Below, one piece after another: positions 52,154 to 61,401 of a stretch of DNA of 64,000 bases. Location: NCBI GenBank assembly GCA_019637555.1, contig JAHBVK010000010.1, positions 62,001 through 126,000 on the forward strand, read 5' to 3'. Source of the stretch: Anaerolineae bacterium (GTDB lineage: Bacteria; Chloroflexota; Anaerolineae; Aggregatilineales; UBA2796). How positions within the stretch are numbered: position 1 is the first letter of the stretch; each line of letters starts with the position of its first letter. The translations under genes were made by a program, and so were the position numbers. Under the pieces are notes generated by a model. The model was given only the letters and a program-made list of their open reading frames with translations. It did not search any database and had not been told where the DNA came from.

Positions 52154-53416
52154 ATGGCTGATGTCACTTACGGACCGGAATATACTGAGGCAGAAGCGGA
52201 TTACGATCAGCTTGCACTGGAACGTGCCGAACAACGGAAGAAGCGATTCGTCGTCAGTTCCATTGATCTGTATCTGGTGCTGACGGTTGGCGTATTGGTT
52301 TCCATCGGCTTGATGATGGTGTGGAGCACAACCTTCTACTGGTCAGAGCCGCAGTCCAGATTGTTTTTGCAGCAGGTACGTAACGTAGTCATCGGCGGCT
52401 TGTGTATGTTGGCGTTTGGCGCACTGGATTACCGCATCTGGAAACGGCTTTCCGTGCCACTGATGGGTGTGTTGATCATCGCGTTGTTGGGCTTGCTGGT
52501 ACTGCCGGGCATCGAGCGCGTGTTCGGTGCTAAACGTGCGTACTTCGATGGTGCGGTACAGCCTTCCGAGATCGCTGGTCTGATCGTGATCATCTACATG
52601 GCGACGTGGCTTGCCTCCAAGCAGACGAAAATCCGCAGCCTGACTTATGGTTTGCTGCCTTTCGCACTGTTGGTCGGTACGGTAGCGGGCTTGATCTTGA
52701 TGCAGCCGGACGTTGACCCCGCTGTCTTGATCTTGATCACAGCGACGGCGATGTTCTTGCTGGCGGGCGCGGACTGGGTACAGATTGCGATCATTGTGCT
52801 GGCGTTCGCGGTAGCTGGTGTAGTGGCAGTGGCGCAGTTCAGTTATGCGCAGGAACGTCTGGACGCCTTCGTCAGCTTGATACGCGATCCAGTGGAGTCA
52901 GGCGCGGATCACTCGCTAAACGTGATCATTTCTTTCCTAAACGGTGGTTTGACAGGTGTTGGTTTGGGCGAGAGCCGTCAGAAGTTCCAGTATCTGCAAA
53001 CACCGCACACGGATTCGATCTTCGCGGTGATCGGGGAAGAACTGGGCTTGGTTGGCTGCTCGATTGTGGTCGGCTTGTTTGTAATTCTGATGCTGCGTGG
53101 ATTCCGCATCGCCCGCAATGCACCCGATCTGTATGGTGCGTTGTTAGCAGCAGGGATCACCCTGTCCATTGTGGCTAAGGCGATGTTCAACGTGGCAGTG
53201 ATGGCATCTGTCGTGCCCTTTACCGGAGTCCCGTTACCGTTCATCAGTTTTGGTGGTTCATCATTGATCTCGCAGATGGCGGGCATCGGCATTCTGTTGA
53301 GCATCTCGCGGGCAACGGCACGGCGATCTGTCCCGACGCGCAAGGTCAATGAGACGCTGCTGGTGCCGGGTGTCCGCAGTTCGATCTCACGGGTGCGGCA
53401 GCGGGCGAGTGAGTAA
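52154..53416 (+). CDS. RodA/FtsW-family peptidoglycan polymerase
   Basis: 420-residue SEDS glycosyltransferase, polymerising lipid II into glycan strands. About ten helices follow an acidic N-terminal tail (1-33). Typical motifs: FLQQVRNVVIGG, QPDVDPAVLI, the loop HTDSIFAVIGEELGLVG with the catalytic-region acidic residues, and PLPFISFGGSSLIS near the end. RodA and FtsW cannot be separated from sequence alone. No penicillin-binding partner is adjacent. It is 41 bases after yjhG and convergent with the ParB-like gene. Confidence 0.92.
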   Translation: MADVTYGPEYTEAEADYDQLALERAEQRKKRFVVSSIDLYLVLTVGVLVSIGLMMVWSTTFYWSEPQSRLFLQQVRNVVIGGLCMLAFGALDYRIWKRLSVPLMGVLIIALLGLLVLPGIERVFGAKRAYFDGAVQPSEIAGLIVIIYMATWLASKQTKIRSLTYGLLPFALLVGTVAGLILMQPDVDPAVLILITATAMFLLAGADWVQIAIIVLAFAVAGVVAVAQFSYAQERLDAFVSLIRDPVESGADHSLNVIISFLNGGLTGVGLGESRQKFQYLQTPHTDSIFAVIGEELGLVGCSIVVGLFVILMLRGFRIARNAPDLYGALLAAGITLSIVAKAMFNVAVMASVVPFTGVPLPFISFGGSSLISQMAGIGILLSISRATARRSVPTRKVNETLLVPGVRSSISRVRQRASE

Positions 53417-53538
53417 ACCTGAAACACGAATCCGGCGCCAAAACTCCGTGCTCAAACAGTCCACTGGAGAGTCGATCAGTGTTCTGCTTCAGCGCGGAAC
53501 TTTAGCGCCAGAAGATGAAGCCGGGGCAGTGGTGAGCC

Positions 53539-54000
53539 TTATTCCTCCGCCACCACCTCAGCTTCGATTGATTGGAAGCGCATGGCGCGTGCCACCGAGA
53601 TGCGGTGATGACCATCGCGCACGAAGTAGGTGTTGTCTTTGCGGATCAACTCTACTGGCGGTAGAGACTTGCCCTCTAAAAAGGCGATAGCTACGTTGAT
53701 CCAACGATTCTGTACGTGTTCGCGCACAGGTAGGAACTCGGTATCGAAGTCGTTGTCGCGCCCCTCACTACCCTTGATCTCGTCCAAGCTGACGAGATGA
53801 ATACCTTCGTAGTGTCTGTTGTGCTGCGCCTGTTCGTTCAGCTTCAACAGATGGCGATTATGACCTTGAAAGGCAGCAGTCATGCGCTTGCGCAGCGCCC
53901 GACGGTACACCTTATCGAAGAGGTGACGAGCCGCCAGACGTTCGTTCGCGTGTTCATCCATATTCGGGTTGTCTACGGTTGGTAACACTGGTAAGAACAT
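53539..54000 (-). CDS. ParB-like domain protein
   Basis: 153 residues. I placed the start at ATG 54000, with GAGG 6 bases upstream in the divergent region; longer in-frame starts have no such site. The N-terminus is basic and helical (RALRKRMTAAFQGHNRHLL). The C-terminal half has a ParB/sulfiredoxin-like core: IHLVSLDEIKGS, LPPVELIRKDNTYFVRDGHHRISVARAM. There is no helix-turn-helix region, so it is not a partition ParB. Such proteins can be nucleases or CTP/ATP binding switches. Divergent from the BTAD regulator across a repeated-box region. Confidence 0.75.
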   Translation of the reverse strand: MFLPVLPTVDNPNMDEHANERLAARHLFDKVYRRALRKRMTAAFQGHNRHLLKLNEQAQHNRHYEGIHLVSLDEIKGSEGRDNDFDTEFLPVREHVQNRWINVAIAFLEGKSLPPVELIRKDNTYFVRDGHHRISVARAMRFQSIEAEVVAEE

Positions 54001-54051
54001 GGTGTCCTCGTTTCCTCTTGTTCTCATTTCCATCCATAGAATAGAGCGCTC

Positions 54052-54127
54052 GCGTCTCAAAGTTGTCTGCGGTAGGCGTCTCATTTTGCGTCTCAGAAAA
54101 CTTCTTTTGACTCTCTTTTTTGAGACG
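54052..54127. promoter_or_regulatory. Array of GCGTCTCA boxes between divergent genes
   Basis: GCGTCTCA occurs at 54052-54059, 54076-54083 and 54088-54095, with start-to-start steps of 24 and 12 bases, and TGAGACG (inverted) at 54121-54127. The boxes fall between the ParB-like gene and the BTAD regulator. Such spacing by near-integer helical turns is typical of SARP-family direct-repeat binding sites; direct autoregulation is inferred, not shown. Confidence 0.55.
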
Positions 54128-54169
54128 AGTTCAGTGGATAATATGGAGTGGTAGTTAGAGGTGCTGGAA

Positions 54170-57100
54170 ATGATCCGACTGCTCCTTCTGGGGACGCCGC
54201 GAATTGAAGACAAAGACACGCCCATCCGATTGGAACGGCGCAAAGCATTAGCGCTGCTGGCATATTTGGCGGTTTCCGGCGAACCGATCACACGCGAAGC
54301 CGCTGCCAGTTTATTCTGGACGGATCACGATTCATCGCGGGCATTCGCCTATTTGCGTAACACGTTGTGGACGATTTCCAAAGAGATCGGCGAAGGTTGG
54401 CTTAACGCAGAAGGCGACCAACTACAGTTCAATGTCAATTCGGGGATCGAGCTAGACACCCGCCAGTTTGCGGCACTGCTCGCCAAGCGGGATATGGAGT
54501 CGCTCACAGATGCAGTTGATTTATATCGCGGCGCATTTCTCAATGGTTTCACGCTCCCTGATAGTCCGGGCTTCGATAACTGGCAATTGTTTCAACAGGA
54601 ATATTGGCAGCGGGAGGCAGATCGCGCCTTCCACCGCTTGAGCGATCAGCAGGCGGCACATGGTGACTTCGAAAAGGGTATCGCCACTTGCCGCCGCTGG
54701 ATCGCGCTTGATCCGCTGCACGAGGTGGCGTATCGGCGTCTGATGCTGATGTACGCATGGGCGGGTCAACAAGCAGCGGCGGTGCGACAGTATCGTGAAC
54801 TCGCTCGCATCCTCGAGTCTGAGTTAGGAGTTGCTCCGGATCGCGAGTCGCAGTCGCTCTACGAAGCGATCACTAGCCAACGAGTCCCCGATCCACCGAC
54901 TTCTGCCACAACCACTTCCACACAAGAATCAGCAGCGGTGACCGCGACGGAATCAAAGCCACTGCCAACTCCGAGTATCAGTCTGCCCACCCCAGCGACT
55001 CCGTTCGTAGGGCGTTCGCAAGAGCTTTCAGAAATCGGACGCTTGCTCGGCGATCCGGCATGCCGCTTATTGACACTGGTGGGTTCCGGCGGCATTGGCA
55101 AGACGCGCTTATCCATTGAAGCAGCGCGGCACATGGTATCGTTCATGCCAGACGGGGTGTATTTCATCTCTCTGGCGCCGATCAGCAACAGCGAGTTCAT
55201 CTTGCCAACGATTGCCGATTCTCTGGGCTTCTGTGTAGCGGAGCAGGCGAATTATCAGGAAAGTCTGCTGGAATTTTTGGGTTCAAAGCGGATGCTGCTA
55301 GTGCTGGATAACTTTGAGCAGCTCAGCGATCATGCTCATGTGCTTTCAGAACTGCTGGCAGGCGCGGCGCATATTCGCTTTCTGGTCACCTCGCGGGAAC
55401 GCCTCAATCTGCAAGAGGAATGGTTATTTGAGCTAGGTGGATTAACACTTCCTTTGAGCGAAACTCCAACACTCAACAACGTTGAATCCTACAGTGCAGT
55501 GACGCTGTTCGTGCAAGCGGCGAGGCGTGTGCGTCCGAACTTCAAATTGAGCGAACAGGACATTCCTCACGTGGTGAGGATTTGTTACGCTGTCGAGGGG
55601 ATGCCGTTAGGAATCGAATTGGCGGCAACTTGGATGCAAATCCTTTCTGCGCGTGAGATCGCACAGGAGATCGAAAACAGCCTCGATTTCTTGACGACCA
55701 GCGCCCGCAATATGCCAGAGCGACATCGCAGTTTGCGTGCCGTGTTTGAGCGCTCATGGAATTATCTGACACTGGAGGAACAGCGTACTCTCGGTTTTCT
55801 CTCGGTGTTTCGAGGCGGCTTCACGCTAGATGCGGCACGATCTGTCGCGGGTACTTCGCTTTCGGTGCTGCTCAATCTCAGTGGCAAGTCGCTGATCCGG
55901 CGGGCACCGTTCGTCGAGGGTCGCTTCGAGATGCATGAACTACTGCGGCAGTTCGCAGATCAGAAAATGAGCGAGGCGGAACGTACCGAGGCTGAAGGCG
56001 CACACTGTGTTTACTTCATGCAGTTTATGGCGAGCCAAGACTCCGCTATAAAAGGCGCTGATATCGCGTCAGCGATCAAAGCAATCGATGCCGAGAAAGA
56101 CAACATCCGCAGCGCGTGGTTTTATGCTGCCGAACACCACTGTATCTACCTGATCCATGATGCCCTATTCACGCTGGAAATATATACAGATATTCGGGCA
56201 ACATTGATCGAACAAATCGAACTGCTGCGCAGTCCATTGGAAAAGTTGAGTCAGAACAGCGAGGATGAGTCCGAACAACTGGTGTTCGGAGCGCTGCTCA
56301 CGCTGCGGGCGCTGACCATGTTGGGCACGAACCCGCTGACTGAAGTAATGACCACAATAAAGCAGGCACAAGCCATTTTCGAGCAGTTTCCCGATCATCA
56401 TTGGATCGGTTTCCCGCTGCTGTTAGCGTCAGGCATCTACAACTTGCCCGGCTTGCCCAGTGATGCACCGCGCCGTCTTGCCGATCAAGCCTACAAAGTG
56501 TTCAGAGCGCATAATGACGAATTCGGACTAGCGCTGGTGGCGCTGCGACGCGGTTATATTGAGCATGCGCACATCGAATATGAAGTAGCGGAAGCCTATT
56601 TTGACGAGGCACTGCAACGATTCACTCAACTGAACAGTGTATGGGGCGTTATGCAAACACGTGCCGCCATCGCACAGCAGAAATATACACTCGGTGAGTA
56701 CCACCAAGCGAAAGAACTGGTTAACCTGATTGTTCCAGTGCTGGAAGCAGTCGGAGATCGGCGCTTGATCTTGAGTTGGGCTGCAGCGTGGTCAGATGAG
56801 TTCGATTTGAACAAGATGATGGAAGAACTACGCCTCACGGAGCGAAATGGGGATCGCGGCGGTGTCGGCTGGGTGAGTTACAACATTGGTTGGGTCTTGT
56901 ACGTTGAAGGACGCATGGATGAGGCATCCGTGTATCTGGATAAGGCGTTCCAACGGCTGACTGAAGTCGAATCATTCGAGGGCATGAGCTGGGTGCGTAT
57001 TTATCAAGCCGCTGTAGCTGTGGCGAGGAGTGAATACGACAAAGCAGAGACATTAGCACAAGAGGCGATCCAGATCGTGCGGACGGTAGAAATGCCGTGG

Positions 57101-57481
57101 TGCATCGCAGGTGCCAATTATGTACTGGGCGATGCCGCATTAGGTCGCAATGATTATGAGGCAGCGGGTGCTTACTATCAGGAAGCGGTTAGCATCGCCC
57201 ACAGCGTGCGCTCGATTATGCAGACGCTGCGCCATTTATCCGGTTATGCCGATCTGCTGCTGCACTTAAACAGATTTGAGGATGCTACCGAACTGGCAAG
57301 TTTCGTAGAGTCCCATCAAGCGACCCACAAAGATACGCTCAACCGCGTTCGCCCGATCTTAGAGGCGGCAAGAGCAGACCTCAGCGCAGAAGTGTTTCAC
57401 GATGCACAGGTACGGGGACGGCAATTGACGCTTAACCACGCGATCCGCAAACTTTTACAGGATTTTAACTACCTCGTCTGA
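54170..57481 (+). CDS. SARP-like BTAD - NB-ARC-type ATPase - TPR regulator
   Basis: 1103 residues from ATG 54170 (GAGGTG 5 bases upstream). Order: winged-helix-like N-terminus and BTAD repeats (1-235: MIRLLLLGTPRI, SLFWTDHDSSRAFAYLRNTLWTI, ELGVAPDRESQSLYEAI), Thr/Ser/Pro linker (240-275), P-loop ATPase with Walker A GSGGIGKT (305-312) and Walker B LLVLDN (376-381), and C-terminal TPRs (about 600-1090). This is the AfsR/SARP architecture known to switch transcription after ATP binding. It probably binds the GCGTCTCA boxes in its own upstream region. Its targets beyond that are unknown. Confidence 0.88.
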   Translation: MIRLLLLGTPRIEDKDTPIRLERRKALALLAYLAVSGEPITREAAASLFWTDHDSSRAFAYLRNTLWTISKEIGEGWLNAEGDQLQFNVNSGIELDTRQFAALLAKRDMESLTDAVDLYRGAFLNGFTLPDSPGFDNWQLFQQEYWQREADRAFHRLSDQQAAHGDFEKGIATCRRWIALDPLHEVAYRRLMLMYAWAGQQAAAVRQYRELARILESELGVAPDRESQSLYEAITSQRVPDPPTSATTTSTQESAAVTATESKPLPTPSISLPTPATPFVGRSQELSEIGRLLGDPACRLLTLVGSGGIGKTRLSIEAARHMVSFMPDGVYFISLAPISNSEFILPTIADSLGFCVAEQANYQESLLEFLGSKRMLLVLDNFEQLSDHAHVLSELLAGAAHIRFLVTSRERLNLQEEWLFELGGLTLPLSETPTLNNVESYSAVTLFVQAARRVRPNFKLSEQDIPHVVRICYAVEGMPLGIELAATWMQILSAREIAQEIENSLDFLTTSARNMPERHRSLRAVFERSWNYLTLEEQRTLGFLSVFRGGFTLDAARSVAGTSLSVLLNLSGKSLIRRAPFVEGRFEMHELLRQFADQKMSEAERTEAEGAHCVYFMQFMASQDSAIKGADIASAIKAIDAEKDNIRSAWFYAAEHHCIYLIHDALFTLEIYTDIRATLIEQIELLRSPLEKLSQNSEDESEQLVFGALLTLRALTMLGTNPLTEVMTTIKQAQAIFEQFPDHHWIGFPLLLASGIYNLPGLPSDAPRRLADQAYKVFRAHNDEFGLALVALRRGYIEHAHIEYEVAEAYFDEALQRFTQLNSVWGVMQTRAAIAQQKYTLGEYHQAKELVNLIVPVLEAVGDRRLILSWAAAWSDEFDLNKMMEELRLTERNGDRGGVGWVSYNIGWVLYVEGRMDEASVYLDKAFQRLTEVESFEGMSWVRIYQAAVAVARSEYDKAETLAQEAIQIVRTVEMPWCIAGANYVLGDAALGRNDYEAAGAYYQEAVSIAHSVRSIMQTLRHLSGYADLLLHLNRFEDATELASFVESHQATHKDTLNRVRPILEAARADLSAEVFHDAQVRGRQLTLNHAIRKLLQDFNYLV

Positions 57482-57573
57482 GATCCAATTCCGAAAGAGC
57501 CGGCGTAGCAATGTTCTGAACTGGCATTATGCCAGTGAGCAACATTAGGAAGCTAGTCTGGAGGAATGTGGTT

Positions 57574-58317
57574 ATGTCTAAGAATGCTATCTCTCGCCGT
57601 GATATTCTGAAGTACGGAGCGGCAATTTCCGCTGCTGCAGCAACAGTTGGGTTCCCCGGCATTTTTGGTTTGGGCTTGGCTCGCGCTGCCGACGATGATG
57701 CGGCGACGATTCTGAACATTGCGGCAACGGCAGAAACCTTCGCTACCACGCACTACTATCGCGCTCTGGAAGAACTAGATTTTTCCGAGGGCGAGAAGAA
57801 GTATATGCTGGCGGCGATGGAGTCAGAATTCATCCACCTGTCATTTCTAAACGCTAATGGTGGTAAGGCGCTGACCGAGGAATTTTACTTCCCGCAAGGC
57901 ACCTTCGCTGACAAGAAGATGCTCGGCACGGTTACTGCTGTGGCAGAAACGGTATTCGTGGCTGCTTACCTCGCTGCTACTCGCCGCTTCGCTGAACTAG
58001 GATCGCCACTGCTGTCGATGGTCGCTTCGCAGGTTGCCGTTGTGGAAGGTCAACATCTGCTGTTCATGCGCGGTCTGGCGGGCAACTCACCAGCGAACAA
58101 TCTCGCCTTAGGTGATCCGCTGTTCTACAACGTCTCGGATGCTGTGCCTGTGATCTCCGGTTTGCTTGATGGCAAGTCGCAGGTGGCTGGCATCGACACA
58201 GAGACGAGCGCTTACAAGTATCCGGGTGCGGATGCGGTCAAGAAGATGTTGGGTGGCGCGAGCTACCTTGAAGCCCCCAAACCCGCTACTGATCCGGCGA
58301 CGTTCCCGAAGATGTAG
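57574..58317 (+). CDS. Tat-exported ferritin-like protein
   Basis: 247 residues from ATG 57574 (GGAGGAAT 8 bases upstream). A twin-arginine signal SRRDILKYG (7-15) and hydrophobic stretch end near ARAA. The mature part is a ferritin-like four-helix bundle with carboxylate/histidine pattern: ATAETFATTHYYRAL, MESEFIHLSFL, VAETVFVAAYLAATRRF, VVEGQHLLFMR. Tat export implies that metal is loaded in the cytoplasm. Function in the envelope is unknown. It follows the regulator by 92 bases and ends at a strong terminator. Confidence 0.82.
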   Translation: MSKNAISRRDILKYGAAISAAAATVGFPGIFGLGLARAADDDAATILNIAATAETFATTHYYRALEELDFSEGEKKYMLAAMESEFIHLSFLNANGGKALTEEFYFPQGTFADKKMLGTVTAVAETVFVAAYLAATRRFAELGSPLLSMVASQVAVVEGQHLLFMRGLAGNSPANNLALGDPLFYNVSDAVPVISGLLDGKSQVAGIDTETSAYKYPGADAVKKMLGGASYLEAPKPATDPATFPKM

Positions 58318-58351
58318 TTTTTCCGCCAAGCTCCTGACATTGCAATGGTTG

Positions 58352-58390
58352 AGTAGCGAGGACAAGTCGTTGTCCTCGCTACTTGTTTTT
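58352..58390 (+). terminator. Strong rho-independent terminator
   Basis: Perfect 14-bp stem AGTAGCGAGGACAA (58352-58365) and TTGTCCTCGCTACT (58370-58383), loop GTCG, then TGTTTTT. Confidence 0.92.
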
Positions 58391-58446
58391 GATAGAGTTA
58401 GCATAGTGATTGTGGCATCTACGAACTCGTTGCAGGACTCACAGCT

Positions 58447-59379
58447 ATGATGCGTTCTCTCCTCCTCTTCCTATCTACAGCGAAATTAGCACGGCGGGTA
58501 TTCATGGCAATGCCGTTTTCTGGCAGATTGGTGCGGCGCTTCGTGGCAGGGGAAAGTTTGGATGAGGCGATTGCGGTCACTCAGGCATTGAACGCCAAAG
58601 GTCTGCTCGTCACCCTCGACCACCTTGGTGAGAATGTGTTCACGGAAGCTGATGCTAACAAAGCAACGCAGGCATACCTCGATCTGCTAGATCGCATTGC
58701 GGTAAGTAAGGTAAACGCGAACGCTTCCCTCAAACTAACGCAGCTTGGTTTGGATGTGAGCGAGGAAGTGTGCTTACAGAACATGCGCCGTATCCTGAGC
58801 AAAGCGAAAGAGCACGGCAATTTCGTTCGTATCGATATGGAAAGCACCGCCTACACGGAACGCACTTTGCGGCTGTACCGCACGCTGCGCGATGAATATG
58901 ATTTCCGTAATGTTGGTGTCGTGATCCAGGCGTATCTGCGACGCAGCGAATCGGATGTGCGGCAGTTAGCGGCGGAGGGCACTAATATTCGCTTATGCAA
59001 GGGCGCTTATATGGAGCCGCCGGAACTGGCATTCCCGGAGAAGTTTGAGGTCGATGCCAACTACGTTCGACTAATGCAAATTTATCTTGATCAACCTGCA
59101 CTTAACAGCGGCGCGTATATCGGCGCGGCGACGCACGACGATAAGATGATCGCTGCAACACAACAAACAGCAACGGAACGCGCCATCCCTAAAGAACGCT
59201 TCGAGTTTCAGATGCTCTATGGCATCCGTCCCCAGCGCCAGCAACAGATCGTGAACGAAGGCTACAAAATGCGCGTATACGTCCCCTACGGAACAGAGTG
59301 GTATCCCTATTTCATGCGTCGGTTAGCGGAGCGTCCGGCAAATGTGGGCTTCTTGCTTAAGAATCTTCTGCGCGATTAG
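58447..59379 (+). CDS. Proline dehydrogenase (monofunctional)
   Basis: 310-residue FAD-dependent TIM-barrel enzyme oxidising proline to pyrroline-5-carboxylate. Characteristic segments: LLVTLDHLGENV, VRIDMESTAYTERTL, VVIQAYLRRSESD, IRLCKGAYMEP (substrate/FAD site), ATHDDKMI, FEFQMLYGIRP, and the ending WYPYFMRRLAERPANVGFLLKNLL. It lacks the second PutA domain. No pyrroline-carboxylate dehydrogenase gene is nearby. ATG 58447 or the next codon is the start. Confidence 0.92.
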   Translation: MMRSLLLFLSTAKLARRVFMAMPFSGRLVRRFVAGESLDEAIAVTQALNAKGLLVTLDHLGENVFTEADANKATQAYLDLLDRIAVSKVNANASLKLTQLGLDVSEEVCLQNMRRILSKAKEHGNFVRIDMESTAYTERTLRLYRTLRDEYDFRNVGVVIQAYLRRSESDVRQLAAEGTNIRLCKGAYMEPPELAFPEKFEVDANYVRLMQIYLDQPALNSGAYIGAATHDDKMIAATQQTATERAIPKERFEFQMLYGIRPQRQQQIVNEGYKMRVYVPYGTEWYPYFMRRLAERPANVGFLLKNLLRD

Positions 59380-59612
59380 GGTTTCTGATCGATAAGGAAT
59401 CATGCAGACTGACAATTTATGCAAATCCAACCATTTTCATACTTCCCTGATATGAATTGTTTGCAATAGGTTTGAATTCTAGTGGAAGAATTAAGATGGT
59501 CTATGAGAGTCATCACAAGTTCCGTAATTTTTCATGGATTACCCTGTTATGCTCTGGAATCTGTAATAATATTAGGGACGGATTGATTGCGTAAGTTTAG
59601 GTGAGATCGCCC

Positions 59613-60992
59613 ATGCCCAGTCATCAGACAACGGTCATCTTGCCGTCAAATAATCCGTGGTTCGATGCACCCGATGTGCAGCCACCGGATAACGGCGATC
59701 CATGTACCGCTACATTGGCTTTCCGTCGGACACGCCGCCGCCAGTTTCAGGTAGCAGTGGGCGAGGAAGTCGTGCTTGGTCGTTTACACAGCACGCACTC
59801 GATTCAGCCGGATATTGATCTCAACGAATATAACGCGATGGCATATGGCGTCTCGCGCTTGCACGCCAAGCTGCGCCATGAGGAATATGGCTGGTGGCTG
59901 GAAGACCTCGCCAGTGCCAACGGTACATGGGTGAATGGCGAACGCCTTGAACCTTACGTGCCCGTTAGCCTCGGCGTCAAGAACCAAGTCATTTTCGGTA
60001 CGTTCCAGTTCTGGCTCTTCCTGCCCACTAAAGTGGTGTCCGGCGTGCATGTGCCTGTGATGGAAACAAAACAACCGATGCGCGTGGTCAACATCGAAGA
60101 TGACCGCGACTTGCAGAGGCTGATGGCGATGGCATTTAAGGAGTCTGAGCCGAGTCTGGAATTGCAGCAGTTCGTCAGTGGCGATGCTGCGCTGCCATAC
60201 ATTGCGGAAAACCTGACTTCTATCGACTTATACCTGATCGACATTATGCTGCCGGGCAAGTTGAATGGCATCGAGATCGCGCAGCGCATCCGTGAGATGG
60301 GCGCGCCCGGACACATCGCGTTGACTTCCGCTTTTGCTGAACCTTCATCGGATTTGTTGCAGTTCTTGGTGGCAGAGTTCTTCCCCAAGCCACTGCATAT
60401 TCTGGACATCATTCCACGCCTTGCTAGCTATCGACTAAACCGTCACAGCAGTGCGAACGGCAATCTTCCGGCTGGCATGACAATTTCAGACTTCTTCCCA
60501 CAGTCGATCCCCGATCCGTCATTCCCAACGCCAACACCGGCAGACTGGGATGCAGCGATGACCGAACGTCCTGCCGCCCCCAATCGCCAGCGCCGCCGTG
60601 CCGAGCCAGAGACAGGATCGCTGCCTATCGTGCCACCTGCCATCGCCAAGCCGCGTAAGACAGATCGCCTGGCTGACCCCACGACCGAGGAATTCGCCGC
60701 GGTAGTGCCGATTGCGCCTGCGCCCGCGCCAGCACCGACGCAGACTCCTATCCCTGTTCCCACGCGTCCGACCCGCACGCAGAGTGCACCTCCGGCTGCG
60801 GTGCGTCCGATCATGGAGTTTGAGTCACTGGAAGCATTAGATACCCCGATACCATCAGCGATACACGAATCCGCGGCGACAGAAAGCGAAGAACGTGTAA
60901 TTACGCCACTGCCGCCAGAGCGCAGCCCGAAGCCAGTTCCGAATCGTGGCAATATCGTCCAGCGGTTGATCAATAAGCTGCGCGGTATCTAG
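59613..60992 (+). CDS. FHA - receiver domain signalling protein
   Basis: 459 residues from ATG 59613 (AGGTGA 7 bases upstream). Order: FHA domain (about 50-125; GRLHSTHS, YGVSRLHAKL, LEDLASANGTWVNG), receiver domain (about 157-270; acidic pair D163/D164, phosphorylation D210, S239, K259), a Pro/Ala-rich linker (300-430) and a basic C-terminal helix (NIVQRLINKLRGI). FHA binds phosphothreonine, so it can join serine/threonine-kinase and two-component signalling. No kinase is adjacent. All receiver residues are intact. Confidence 0.88.
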   Translation: MPSHQTTVILPSNNPWFDAPDVQPPDNGDPCTATLAFRRTRRRQFQVAVGEEVVLGRLHSTHSIQPDIDLNEYNAMAYGVSRLHAKLRHEEYGWWLEDLASANGTWVNGERLEPYVPVSLGVKNQVIFGTFQFWLFLPTKVVSGVHVPVMETKQPMRVVNIEDDRDLQRLMAMAFKESEPSLELQQFVSGDAALPYIAENLTSIDLYLIDIMLPGKLNGIEIAQRIREMGAPGHIALTSAFAEPSSDLLQFLVAEFFPKPLHILDIIPRLASYRLNRHSSANGNLPAGMTISDFFPQSIPDPSFPTPTPADWDAAMTERPAAPNRQRRRAEPETGSLPIVPPAIAKPRKTDRLADPTTEEFAAVVPIAPAPAPAPTQTPIPVPTRPTRTQSAPPAAVRPIMEFESLEALDTPIPSAIHESAATESEERVITPLPPERSPKPVPNRGNIVQRLINKLRGI

Positions 60993-61026
60993 CCAGACGC
61001 GGCGAACACGTTGGCAACGCAAACGG

Positions 61027-61053
61027 AGAGGATCACGCACGTGATCCTCTTTT
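61027..61053 (+). terminator. Rho-independent terminator
   Basis: Perfect 10-bp stem AGAGGATCAC (61027-61036) and GTGATCCTCT (61041-61050), loop GCAC, then TTT. Closes the FHA-receiver gene. Confidence 0.85.
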
Positions 61054-61133
61054 GATTCCCGCTGTGTTTTGGATTTTTTAATGGTGTCGGCATTAAGGTG
61101 ATAGTTGTCCGAAACAAAATAGTGGAGGCAGCT

Positions 61134-61337
61134 ATGCCGTGGACAGCTAAAGATTATCCCGTGTCGATGAAGAATCTAACAGCCGAAGTGCGTGAGAAAG
61201 CCGTTGAAATCGCCAATGCGCTGCTCAAAGATGGCTATGAAGAAGGGCGCGCTATCTCAATTGCGACGGCACAGGCTGAGGAATGGGCGCAAAATCGCGG
61301 CAAACAGGTGAAGAAGAAAACCGCTGAGGATAAGTGA
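61134..61337 (+). CDS. YdaT-like small protein (general-stress type)
   Basis: 67 residues: MPWTAKDYPVSMKNL, VREKAVEIANALLKDGYEEGRAISIATAQAEEWA, basic tail KKKTAEDK. This is the pattern of YdaT of Bacillus subtilis, a small stress-induced protein. GGAGG 5 bases upstream fixes the start at 61134. Function unknown. Confidence 0.75.
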   Translation: MPWTAKDYPVSMKNLTAEVREKAVEIANALLKDGYEEGRAISIATAQAEEWAQNRGKQVKKKTAEDK

Positions 61338-61401
61338 TCTGCTGCAAGTGGTGCGGAGAGCGCAGGTTTTCTAATTATCTGAAATTCGCTAGACTCGGCG
61401 C

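Noticed and set aside
53539-54000. Annotation as a chromosome-partition ParB
   Set aside because: No helix-turn-helix DNA-binding part, no parA beside it, and no parS-like palindromes noticed.
54052-54127. GCGTCTCA boxes as restriction-modification recognition sites (CGTCTC is a known type IIS site)
   Set aside because: No methyltransferase or restriction gene is nearby, and phased placement in a divergent promoter is better explained by regulator binding.
60443-60973. 176-codon minus-strand frame opposite the FHA-receiver gene
   Set aside because: Gly/Ser/Val-rich antisense of the Pro/Ala linker, no independent support.
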